Origin: Thoreauomyces humboldtii
Lineage: Eukaryota; Chytridiomycota; Chytridiomycetes; Spizellomycetales; Powellomycetaceae
Assembly: GCA_027596035.1 (NCBI GenBank)
Contig: JADGJA010000245.1
Span: forward strand, 1-12,158
Length of the DNA: 12,158 nt
Direction: 5' to 3'
Shown here: one piece after another, positions 1-7,643 of the stretch
How positions within the stretch are numbered: the first letter of the stretch is position 1
Layout: each line of letters opens with the position of its first letter
Program-made: the position numbers and the translations under genes
Notes under the pieces: generated by a model
Told to the model about the DNA's origin: nothing
Database searches by the model: none
The model's input: the letters and a program-made list of their open reading frames with translations, nothing else

Positions 1-162
1 CAGATCGAAACCCCCTCCTCCAGCAAGACCCCCCTCGACGAGAACAACAACAACCTTCCTTGCTTGGACCTTGTAGACGTCAACTCCGCTGGCTCGGTCC
101 CTCCTCCATTGTTCAATTGCCCCACCTTCAACGGTCCCGCAGTCGTAGGTGAGAAACTCTAA
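1..162 (+). CDS. Partial 3' end of an unrecognised gene (or 5' leader of the G-alpha gene)
   Basis: Reading frame 1 is open from the window edge to a TAA at 160-162, with mostly C or G in third codon positions and a Ser/Pro/Asn-rich product containing a run of four Asn. A strong donor (TAG|GTGAG) follows base 148, and a strong acceptor with a pyrimidine tract (ttctttctcccgacag) ends at 296. Splicing 148 to 297 keeps the frame and continues to a TGA at 383-385, so the gene may end there, only 71 bp before the G-alpha start codon. No domain is visible. The same bases could instead be a spliced 5' leader of the G-alpha transcript. The open frame is short, so chance openness cannot be excluded. 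Confidence 0.35.
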   Translation, partial: QIETPSSSKTPLDENNNNLPCLDLVDVNSAGSVPPPLFNCPTFNGPAVVGEKL

Positions 163-456
163 AACGTCAGGTCCTCGTCGCAAATCTGACGGGCACACCC
201 GATCACTCCAGGCAGCGCACAAGTATCCTGACGGGCGCCGTATCGTCGCGCCGGATTTATTTTCGTTCCTGTCTACGGCCTTCTTTCTCCCGACAGTAGA
301 CTACGTAGCCTCCCCCCGGAAGTGCTCCATATCAAAGGTAAACCACTGTGCAGAAAAAAAGGGAATCACGTCAAAGCCCAGCTGATCCGAGCAGGTCCCA
401 ATACCCTTTTCCACCACCTGAAATACCTGTCCGAGAGCGCTTGGAGTTCCGCATAG

Positions 457-1838
457 ATGGGCTGCTTCGAAGAATCAGAGGGCAAGGTCGAGCGGAACAA
501 GAGCAAAGTGATAGACACTGGGATCCAAAAGGAGAAGGTCGCATTGAAGAATGAAGTCAAGATGCTTCTTCTTGGTAAGACCTTCGGGGAAAAACCCCCC
601 AACCTAGCACTTTCCTATTCTAGAAGCTTAAGAATTCCTCACCTTCCTTGTCTCCTTTTCGCGTGGTTCAGGAACGGGCGAATCGGGGAAAAGCACGGTC
701 CTGAAGCAGATGAAGCTCATGTACGACAAAGGGTTCAGCTTGGAGGAACGGGAAGGGTTCCGGATGGTCATCTTCAGCAACACGTACCAATCGATGCGTT
801 GCATCTTGGAAGCCATGACGACCATGGAGATCGGGTTGGCGGATCCTGCCAACGAGGAACATCGAGCCACCATCATGGGACTCCCCTCGCATCAACTGGA
901 CGAGCAGGGACTGTTGACGGGCGTGGCGAAGGCCATCAAGGCGCTTTGGGGCGATGATGGCGTTCAGGCGGCTTATGCGAGGAGCAGCGAGTACCAGTTG
1001 AACGATTCGGCAAGGTGAGGGAATTGAAGGCGAGATTTGGTGGTCTCCATCGAAATGGATGGAGAAACGGGATTTCCTGACGACCTGATCCGGTCATCAT
1101 CCCAGTTACTACTTCGAGTCGATCGACAGGATCGCATCTCCGGATTTCATGCCGACGGATCAAGACGTCCTCCGATCCCGAGTGAAAACGACCGGGATCG
1201 CCGAATCCACGTTCCACATCGGGGAGCTCGTGTATCGTCTCTACGACGTAGGGGGGCAACGGTCCGAACGTCGGAAATGGATCCACTGCTTCGAAAAAGT
1301 GACGGCGGTGGTGTTCCTGGTCGCCATCTCGGAATACGATCAACACCTGGTGGAGGACAAATCCGTCAATCGGATCCAGGAAGCTCTGGCTTTGTTCGAC
1401 TCGATCTGCAACTCGAGGTGGTTCGTGAAGGCCAACATGATCCTCTTCTTGAACAAGATCGATCTGTTCAAGGAGAAGATCCAGAAGGTGCCACTCTCGA
1501 ACTACTTTGAGGATTACAAGGGAGGGTCAGATTACAAGTCGGCTTCAGAATACATGGCGAAGAGGTTCAGGCGGTTGAATCAGTCGCCGACGAAGGATGT
1601 CTTCGTACACTTTACCTGTGCAACGGATACCAGGTGTGTGGTTACGTGGGGATAGTTGACTCTTCAATCATCGCACGTGGTTACTTATATCTTACTTTGC
1701 CAGTGCCATGAAGTTCGTGCTAGATGCCGTGAACGTCATGATCTTCAAGGTGAGCAGTACTCGATGTTTCCCCAACTCTTCCGTGCCTGACTCGACTTTG
1801 TCATCCAGGAAAAGATGCTGAAAACGGGACTTATGTGA
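457..1838 (+). CDS. Heterotrimeric G-protein alpha subunit (five exons, 354 aa)
   Basis: This is a membrane-attached GTPase switch that couples seven-helix receptors to effectors such as adenylyl cyclase or MAP kinase routes. The exons I resolve are 457-574, 672-1014, 1106-1633, 1704-1749 and 1809-1838. Every intron is GT-AG (97, 91, 70 and 59 bp), the phases match, and the total of 354 residues is the family norm. All G boxes are present: P-loop GTGESGKS at 40-47, switch I Arg179 in RSRVKTTG, DVGGQ at 201-205 (catalytic Gln205), NKID at 270-273 and TCAT at 324-327. Gly2 and Cys3 are candidate lipid-attachment residues, but Ser is at position 7 rather than the usual 6. The C-terminus ends KTGLM, so Thr replaces the Cys that pertussis toxin modifies in Gi types. 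I cannot assign the fungal subgroup with confidence. No defects are seen. Confidence 0.96.
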
Positions 1839-1871
1839 AGGGAAACCATCCCCTTTTTTCTTCAATGTATT

Positions 1872-2510
1872 TTACTTCTGATTCTGAACCGGTGATGACA
1901 GGCCGGCTCCATCAGCCACGTCTTCCCTATTACAGTAGCCTACCGGCTGCAAGCACAGCATAAGGCTAAATCTCTCTTCAATAGCAGCAACGCTCATAGT
2001 AATAGAGAACAACTCGAGCACATCCATGATCCCGATGGTGCAGTCACCAGTCCAACACAGTCGAGGTGGTGCCATCCGATTGGGCAATCCTTGCGGATGC
2101 ACCAAAATCGTATCAGGAGATCGCTCAGTCGAGTGAAACTCATAATACCACGCAGCTGCAAAATCGTTTCGACTGACCTTCCCTTCGCACTCGATCATCA
2201 CCCCGCGTTCCTCCTGTAGGCAGGGTCAGAGACAGGTCGCGCTACACGGACAACTTCTCTTGGTCGCGTCCACGTACCCGCCGGCAATAGCAGTGAACAT
2301 ACCCAGATGCTCTACCGACCATCGCTGCAAGACAGGAGTCGCTGATATCCTCTTGCGTCTCGCTATCCTCGACGTCGTTCGCTTGACGAGCTAATGTGTG
2401 CCTGGATTAATATGACGTTGTGCAGAGTCAGCGAGTATTCTGAAGCCCAGCTCTCCATGTCCTATTATGGGTCTCACGGTCCGATTCGATCCCAGGTACT
2501 CGCGTTTCCA
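1872..2510 (-). CDS. Coding-like stretch of unknown function, possibly the C-terminus of the upstream minus-strand gene
   Basis: Three minus-strand pieces look coding. From 2510 to 2391 a frame reads WKREYLGSNRTVRP and then GHGELGFRILADSAQRH before a TAG. From about 2401 to 2310 another frame reads RQANDVEDSETQEDISDS and then MVGRASG. From about 2213 to the TAA at 1872-1874 a third frame contains AAAWYYEFHSTERSPDTI. A good donor (GG|GTATGT near 2309) and several acceptors (ctacag near 2214; ggtcag near 2182; ttttgcag near 2166) allow several joins. Splicing into the HTLARQ frame is not unique, and the first two pieces are offset by one base around 2395. It could be the tail of the 4664-2554 gene, through a donor in GCCAG|GTGTCT, or an independent or decaying gene. 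Its stop lies 33 bp from the G-alpha stop (convergent). No family was recognised. Confidence 0.4.
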
Positions 2511-2553
2511 GCTGAAGCGAGAGTTACATCAGCCAATCTAGTAAAGTGAAGCA

Positions 2554-4664
2554 TCATACTCGTTCGTCAAAACCTGTAGCAAGACACCTGGCAACAAGCT
2601 CGACCGCCTTTGCTCGGGTGTCGAATGTTCCGACGTCGAGGATCTGCTGTAAGGCCATGCAGACCTCGAAAGCAAGGGTTGCGTAAGGGGTCGGTGTAGA
2701 AACGAGCGAGTTCTCGAGTAGAGAAGAACAAGTACGAGCAAGATTTTCTGGAAACACCAAATAAAATAGAATCCAGTCGAGAGTGCAAATTCAGACAGCA
2801 GCTGTAGTTACCGCTCATGAACTCGAGCTGAAGATCGTGATTCATATCGTCGCTTGTAAGAAGTCTGCGTAGACAATCGAGGAGGTAATAGCTGATAGCT
2901 AGCGCCGAAGCTGCGGCTACTTCCGGTTCCGATCTCCCCAGGTCGGTCACCCAATCTTTTTTAGACTTGCTTGCTTTTGCTTCGCCGGTCTCTGTTGGGC
3001 CATTCTCGAAATCTTCTTCGTCAGGGTTCGTGAAAAGAGACGGCAACACTGCGTATCTTCCATTCCCACGCCCCATGATCTTAGCCAGTGTTTCACAACT
3101 CTCGGCGAGCACGACCATGGTTCCAGGAACGAGGACCGGCTGTGCACGACAAAGCTCGAGAACGAGGTCACACAGCATGCGACAGATGTCGGATTCTTGC
3201 TGATCATCACAGCCTCGCATCGTGTTCCGCGGATTGGGCTGACCGGCTCGCTGAGCGATGATGGCCACGTCGTTAAGGATCCCACCGATCAAGCAGATCC
3301 CAGTGACTAGATCTCGGATGAAGCCCGCAAAGACGACGACGAGGTCCTCTCGAGCCCCTGAACACCCTGGGAGATCTGCTGAAGCGAAAGCTATCCAAAG
3401 CCTCAGAGACGGAAGTTACGGCTTTGTCGAAGTCAACGCTACCGATAATGTGTAGGGCTATTGGGCCAATGCCTCCAACTCCAGCGGTCAGGGAACGCAG
3501 AAGTACGGTGATGTGGTCCGCATCGTAACGCGATTGCCGGATCTCGTTCCGGAGAGAATCGGTCCGGTCGTTCATGTCGCGTATGAGGTGCTTGAGCAGT
3601 TGTCCACCGACCGTGACAATCAGCGGTGTGACTTCTCCAAGTCCATCCTCTTCAGTGGAGTTCATTCAATTCAGGGCAACGCGAAAGAGGGAACCTATCC
3701 AAACCCACCGGGAAGTTCAGAATCCTGCGTGCAGGCGGCTAACAGCAGACGCACCAGTTCCAGAAATTCGACGCCATTCCGTACGGAATCCGATTTGCCG
3801 AAAGGCGCACTGCCTGTCTCCATCCATGTTAACTGAGACACTGATCGGACAACATGGATCGGCAATGGACGAGAGGTGATGCTCTCCGTACGTTCTTTAC
3901 CGACAGCTGCGGCCTTGCTTTTCTGATATGCATGCGGAATCTTCTTACGGCTTCGTGCATGCTCGGTAGACTTGTCGTGCAGCAATTTGACCTCTGAGGT
4001 GACAACTTTGTTTTTACGGTCGTTCGGAACCAGCACATTGGTCGATCCATCGTCTACACCCACCCAGATTGCTTTGACACAGCTTCCTTTCCAGAACGAG
4101 GACGGCATCCTTGAGCTCCCTGATCCTCGCTTCCAGCTCCACCTCGCGCTCGCAGTCACTACGTTGCTGAAGGCGCACGAGTTCCACGAAGGGAAGCCGT
4201 GGGTCCTCCTCGTTCTGGAAAGCGCGCAGGACCTTGCGGGTCACAGGTTGGATGGACAGATCTCGCGTCGCCAGAGCCAGGAGACCGAGTTGCGCGTCGG
4301 CCGCGCCGGGCTGCAGTAGGAGATTGACATAGTCTGTGGGAAACAGAGGGGTTGAGCTTGGAAACCATAACCCCTGCCGTTACCGGAGCGCCAAAACCTC
4401 GCTGCGCCTCGGTTTTGGCCGCGCCTCGGTTTTGGCCCATTCAAGCCCGATAGCCCGATTTGCCCCCGTGAAGTCCAGTGCCGATAGCCACTCACCGCAT
4501 GCGGAAACGCTTGAGGGTTTCAGTCTTGCGACTGCGAGAAGCTGCGCATCCCGTTACTACAGCTCATGGTCATCACCACTCCCATCACCATCCGCACCAT
4601 CATCATCATCCGACGACCCACTTACCAGCGCAACCTGCAGTTCTTCCTGCGACGTTTCCGCCAT
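2554..4664 (-). CDS. Multi-exon gene of unknown function, helical with a coiled-coil segment
   Basis: Exons I can join with matching phases are 4664-4626 (MAETSQEELQVAL, donor GTAAGT), 4541-4496 (donor GTGAGT), 4333 to about 4085, about 4079-3709, 3649-3443, 3378-2812 and 2747-2554, ending in TGA. Introns run 59-162 bp, and NAGNAG or nearby alternative acceptors exist at 3379. The third exon ends in a charged helix (EREVELEARIRELKDAVLVL) that looks like a coiled coil. Later exons are Leu/Ala-rich, with helix-like stretches such as FLELVRLLLAAC and ASALAISYYLLDCLRRLL, and a hydrophobic stretch FAGFIRDLVTGICLIGGIL. Between 4085 and 4079 the frame moves by one base with no convincing short intron, so the gene may carry an indel, or a longer intron may remove part of the 4080-3780 region. 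I do not recognise a family. A helical-bundle N-domain like those of fungal STAND or cell-death proteins is conceivable but unproven. Confidence 0.6.
4334..4495 (-). repeat. Intron with 17-bp tandem duplication
   Basis: This 162-bp intron of the minus-strand gene (donor GTGAGT at 4495, acceptor cccacag ending at 4334) contains two exact adjacent copies of gcgcctcggttttggcc at 4404-4420 and 4421-4437. A partial inverted copy lies at about 4390-4403. The repeat makes it the longest intron I resolve here. Confidence 0.7.
4542..4625 (-). repeat. Intron containing an imprecise GAT/CAT trinucleotide tract
   Basis: The 84-bp first intron of the minus-strand gene contains a GAT/GGT-type triplet run (CAT/CAC on the plus strand, about 4562-4611). 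If retained, it would add an Asp-rich tail and a stop to the 13-residue first exon. On the plus strand the same tract reads as a poly-His ORF, which I regard as a shadow. Confidence 0.5.
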
Positions 4665-4906
4665 CCTGGAGGTTCTTCTCGTTTGCTTCGACTCCAACTG
4701 TGCCTGTGGTCTAAGACTCGTCCTATGTTCCGTTGCACGTGGGAATGAGGGTCACTCGGAGGTCACTCTAATCCCTCGAATCTAATCTGTCTCTTCGACA
4801 GTGTGGAAGTCTCGCTCCCAGGCGGTTGTCGTGTCCGCCCGTGTCCGCCTCCATCGCCTGCAAGCGAAATGCAAGAAATGAACGCGAGCAGGAAGCTTTC
4901 TCTTAC
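4665..4906. promoter_or_regulatory. Divergent intergenic region with a CACGTG box
   Basis: These 242 bp separate the start codon of the minus-strand unknown gene (4664) from that of the plus-strand SLOG gene (4907), so they should hold both promoters. They contain a palindromic CACGTG E-box at 4736-4741, two GGTCACTC boxes 11 bp apart (4750-4757 and 4761-4768), and a 10-bp near-duplicate gtgtccgcc at 4831-4849. Out-of-frame ATGs at 4869 and 4878 open a short upstream ORF whose TGA (4908-4910) overlaps the SLOG start codon. The role of these motifs is inferred, not shown. Confidence 0.4.
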
Positions 4907-5706
4907 ATGATGAAGGTGGCGATAATCGGATCCGCAGGTCGAGGTTCCGACGCGGTCAGAATGACTCTATCTGTTTTTGACGCCATGGTGCGCCGCGCCG
5001 ACGAGTACGTGCGGAAGGAACTGCGAGTCGAACTAAAAAACCTGGAACTGGTCAGCGGAGGCGCTGCTTGGGCGGGTACATTTGCCTTCCGTGCACTGGA
5101 ATTTTGCCCTGATACCTGCTGACGGGATTGACTTCAATGTTAAGACCACGTTGCTATCGCTCTGTTCGAGCGGTACTCCCGAGCATGCGCCCTCACTTTG
5201 CACCTCCCGTGCGAGTGGAAACCCGGCTTTGGATATGTCGATACCGGGGTCGCTGATTGGAAATGCAACCCTGGAAGATCCGCAAACCGCTATCACACAC
5301 AATTTGCGAAAACGACCGAAACTCACTTGCCGAGATCGATGCAGCTTTGGCCAACGGCGCCACCGTTACCATTTCTCCTCAAGGATTTCTGGCGAGAAAC
5401 AGCTTGATTGCTGGAGCAGACGTGTTGCTGGCGTTCACATGGGGTGATGGGACCAAGCCCAGGGAGGGCGGCTCCGCAGACACTTGGAGAAAGGCATCAG
5501 GTCGGAAGGTTCACTTCCCGCTCAGCAAAATCGGGGAGCCATTTGTCAGGCATCGGCGGCAGGGCAGCAGTCAGTCTTACGCTTCAGTACCTCCGCAAAA
5601 CGAAAGCTCGAAATTGGCCATAGCCTGGGGCCCCTGGATCGAAAGCGAGCCAAGGAGACGGAAAAGGACCAAGATGGTCGAGCTGACGAGGTCAGAGCGT
5701 CGGTGA
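4907..5706 (+). pseudogene. SLOG-superfamily nucleotide-binding protein, broken by a one-base frame change
   Basis: SLOG proteins (the LOG, DprA/Smf and YspA-like group) are Rossmann-like proteins that bind nucleotides or nucleotide-derived ligands; some cleave N-glycosidic bonds. Exon 1 (4907-5075) starts MMKVAIIGSAGR and ends in SGGAAWA (residues 50-56). A 69-bp intron (GTACAT at 5076, CTGAC branch-like site near 5119, TTAAG at 5144) joins it to DHVAIALFERY. The frame then runs through LTLHLPCEWKPGFGYVDTG and WKCNPGRSANRYHTQF. Near 5321-5326 homology jumps to the -1 frame (SLAEIDAALANGATVTISPQ) and continues through ARNSLIAGADVLLAFTWG to the glycine motif EGGSADTWRK and VHFPL, ending at TAG-free sequence until 5706. 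Unshifted translation stops at 5407. No GT donor exists around the break, so a missing base (mutation or sequencing error) is likelier than an intron. The C-terminal tail after about 5540 is basic and unrecognised. Confidence 0.72.
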
Positions 5707-5773
5707 CTATCACTGGATAAAAATTCCACAAAACTCGAGGGTTACGGTACACAGTCCAGCTCTACTATGTACG

Positions 5774-6533
5774 CTATCCGCTGAAAGTGCATGTGAGGGA
5801 GAAGGGGTAAACCATTCCTGCCCCCTCCTCGAGGCACAGCTCCTCCACGGCCTTCAGCGACGATCCTGATGTCGCCACGTCATCCACTACAACTACGACA
5901 GCGCCGCGGGTCAACCAATTGCCCCTCGAAGCCATTGAGCCCTTCTGAAGTTTGGGGACGCGAAGGTGAGAGTTCTTCACAAGCTCTCCGAGAGTTGTGA
6001 TTCTCTCGACGCCGCTGAAGTGCTTGACGAAGTGCTCGGAATCGGTGCCGAGCGCTTCCATGCATTCACCGATGTAAATGGCAAGGGGGGAACTGCCAAC
6101 GTCGGACCCAGCCGCATGTCCGGGAACCAAAACCACAAAGATCTTGCGCCGAGGGTTCATGGTACGGATTTCGCGCAGAAAGGCGCAGAAATTATCACGT
6201 ACGAGTGCAACCTCTGTAGGTAGCCTGTTCTTGAGTTTGTAAACAAGTGGACTCAGGGGATGCCTCAGATGAACTTCCTTGTGTTTTCCCCATGAATAGT
6301 AGTCACCAAGAGCGGCAGTCGCACCGTGTTTGAGACTGAAGAATTTGATCTAATTCGCAAGGATTGTGAGAACAGAACAACTCAATCTGGACCTCAGCTA
6401 CTTCGCCAACCTTGTCTCCGCACCTGGCGACAACATCCTCAAGTGACGCATAGTCCTCATAGTCCTCACGCTTAGTCTGTGTCAGTGCGAGCGAACTAAA
6501 TGACTCGCTAAGGTCGCATGGAACGCCGCTCAT
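5774..6533 (-). CDS. Phosphoribosyltransferase-fold protein (type I PRTase, ComF-like), about 223 aa
   Basis: Type I PRTases transfer or release ribose-5-phosphate between PRPP and a base. The diagnostic PRPP-binding loop VVVVVDDVATSGSS is at about residues 183-196, preceded by a beta strand and the turn IFVVLVPGHAAGS at about 102-114, and followed by a helix (LKAVEELCLEEGA). An N-terminal segment LRHPLSPLVYKLKNR resembles the leader of ComF-like and stand-alone PRTases. The domain frame is open from 6349 to the stop at 5774-5776. I propose exon 1 at 6533-6424 (starting MSGVPCDLSESF), donor AG|GTGCGG, an 88-bp intron 6423-6336 ending cttcag, and exon 2 at 6335-5774; the phases match. The start and exon 1 are less certain than the domain. 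It converges on the SLOG gene. The substrate is unknown. It appears intact. Confidence 0.7.
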
Positions 6534-7332
6534 CCTCCTCCTCCTCGCCTAGGAAACTGCTAGCCTCAGTGCCCAGGTCACTTGAATGCCTCTGTGGATT
6601 GGCTGCGTCACCACTGATGACAGGAACGCGGGACTCGCGCGTGGGGGATGTGGCCCTAGGTGTAGCTGGAGCGGTAGTTGCAGCGCTGGCAGCCCAAGCG
6701 GCAGCGTCCTCCGGGTCCACTTCCTCCTCCTCAGTTGAAAAGAGGTTGGGTAGGGCAAATGCGGACCCGGTGAACGAGCTCTGTAGAGTCTCCCGTGGAG
6801 CATACACGTGCTGTGCGATGTCCTTCTTCGTCATCTGGGTAGCCTGAAGGCTGGCGCCCTCGATGGGCCTTACGTCAACCAACACAGCTAGCCGTGATAT
6901 AGACTCGTCGAACACAGCGGTGGCCGCGATCATGAGGTCCAGGAGGTCGTCAGTTGTAGCTCCCTTCCTGCGTGCAGTTGCCATCTCAGCTAAAACCTTG
7001 CTGAGCCCGGACTTCATTTCACGCAGTTGGTCCTTGGTATGAGTCCTAAGGCTGGATGCGGCGTTCATCGCCTGATTGGTGTACATCTGGGCAGTAGCCG
7101 CGGCGCTCATTGCTTGTGTAGGGGGCATCCCGATGGATAAGCCAGGCACAATAGTTTGTTGGTCGACATGCACCTGGCAGGATTGCGTGCAACTGCAGCA
7201 GGATGCGCCGAGTAGTGCTGACGTATTGTGACACCATCTATAGAGGTTATACAGTACAGGACGTCGAGGACGATTGTTATTTTGGGATCTGAAGTCTGCC
7301 CGCTCTGCCGGTCGAAGGGGGTTAACTGGCAT
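6508..7332 (-). CDS. Unrecognised Ala/Thr/Ser-rich protein with acidic patches
   Basis: This frame is open to a TAG at 6508-6510 and has ATGs at 7332 and 7128. The second is the likelier start, because residues after it (MPPTQAMSAAATAQMYTN) are more regular than the Cys- and Arg-rich sequence before it. The middle is predicted helical (LREMKSGLSKVLAEMATARR and LLDLMIAATAVFDESISRL). The C-terminal third is low-complexity, with TEEEEVDPEDAAAWAASAA, a Thr/Pro/Ser stretch and an EEEEDE run near the stop. It overlaps the proposed first exon of the PRTase by 26 bp in a different frame. A one-base change in the GAG repeat or an unseen intron could fuse the two, but I found no phase-compatible splice. 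No family was recognised. Confidence 0.42.
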   Translation of the reverse strand: MPVNPLRPAERADFRSQNNNRPRRPVLYNLYRWCHNTSALLGASCCSCTQSCQVHVDQQTIVPGLSIGMPPTQAMSAAATAQMYTNQAMNAASSLRTHTKDQLREMKSGLSKVLAEMATARRKGATTDDLLDLMIAATAVFDESISRLAVLVDVRPIEGASLQATQMTKKDIAQHVYAPRETLQSSFTGSAFALPNLFSTEEEEVDPEDAAAWAASAATTAPATPRATSPTRESRVPVISGDAANPQRHSSDLGTEASSFLGEEEEDERRSMRP

Positions 7333-7643
7333 GACGTGCACGCACGTGCGAATGAGGTGAGGTGGCTTGCGCTTGCATGTGGGAATGCGATTGTGTCTGG
7401 CATCCGCGCGTTCTCCCGTTCTTCCCCCCCTTCAGAACCTTCACAGAGTCCATTGGCAAGGAACAGAGGAGGGTCGACGCAGGACATTGAACTACCGGAC
7501 GACGCAGGAGGGAGAGCACATCGCAACACATAGCCAGCCCGCTAATCGCAAGGGCAACCTCCAAGGACGAGCATCCCCCCTCAGCAACAACCACCCATCG
7601 GGTCCTCACAAGCCACATACGCTCTCGAGGATAGGCAACGGCA
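7333..7643. promoter_or_regulatory. Divergent intergenic region upstream of the lipase gene
   Basis: About 310 bp lie between the minus-strand unknown ORF and the lipase ATG. An in-frame TAG at 7632-7634 supports 7644 as the first usable start. I see no conserved promoter box that I would name, and ORFs here are antisense or extensions of shadows. Confidence 0.35.

Noticed and set aside
457..957. 166-codon read-through ORF from the G-alpha start
   Set aside because: It retains intron 1 and shifts out of the G-alpha frame; the spliced form restores the P-loop exactly.
3387..3443. Reading ALHIIGSVDFDKAVTSVSEA as exon followed by a frameshift
   Set aside because: A 64-bp GT-AG intron (3442-3379) with matching phase explains the frame change more simply, though the acceptor choice is uncertain.
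4478..4714. Plus-strand ORF with a poly-His run
   Set aside because: The run is the complement of a GAT-type triplet tract in an intron of the minus-strand gene, not a metal-binding protein.
5300..5330. Programmed -1 frameshifting to explain the SLOG gene
   Set aside because: No slippery X XXY YYZ heptamer in the right phase, and no obvious downstream pseudoknot that I can support by eye.
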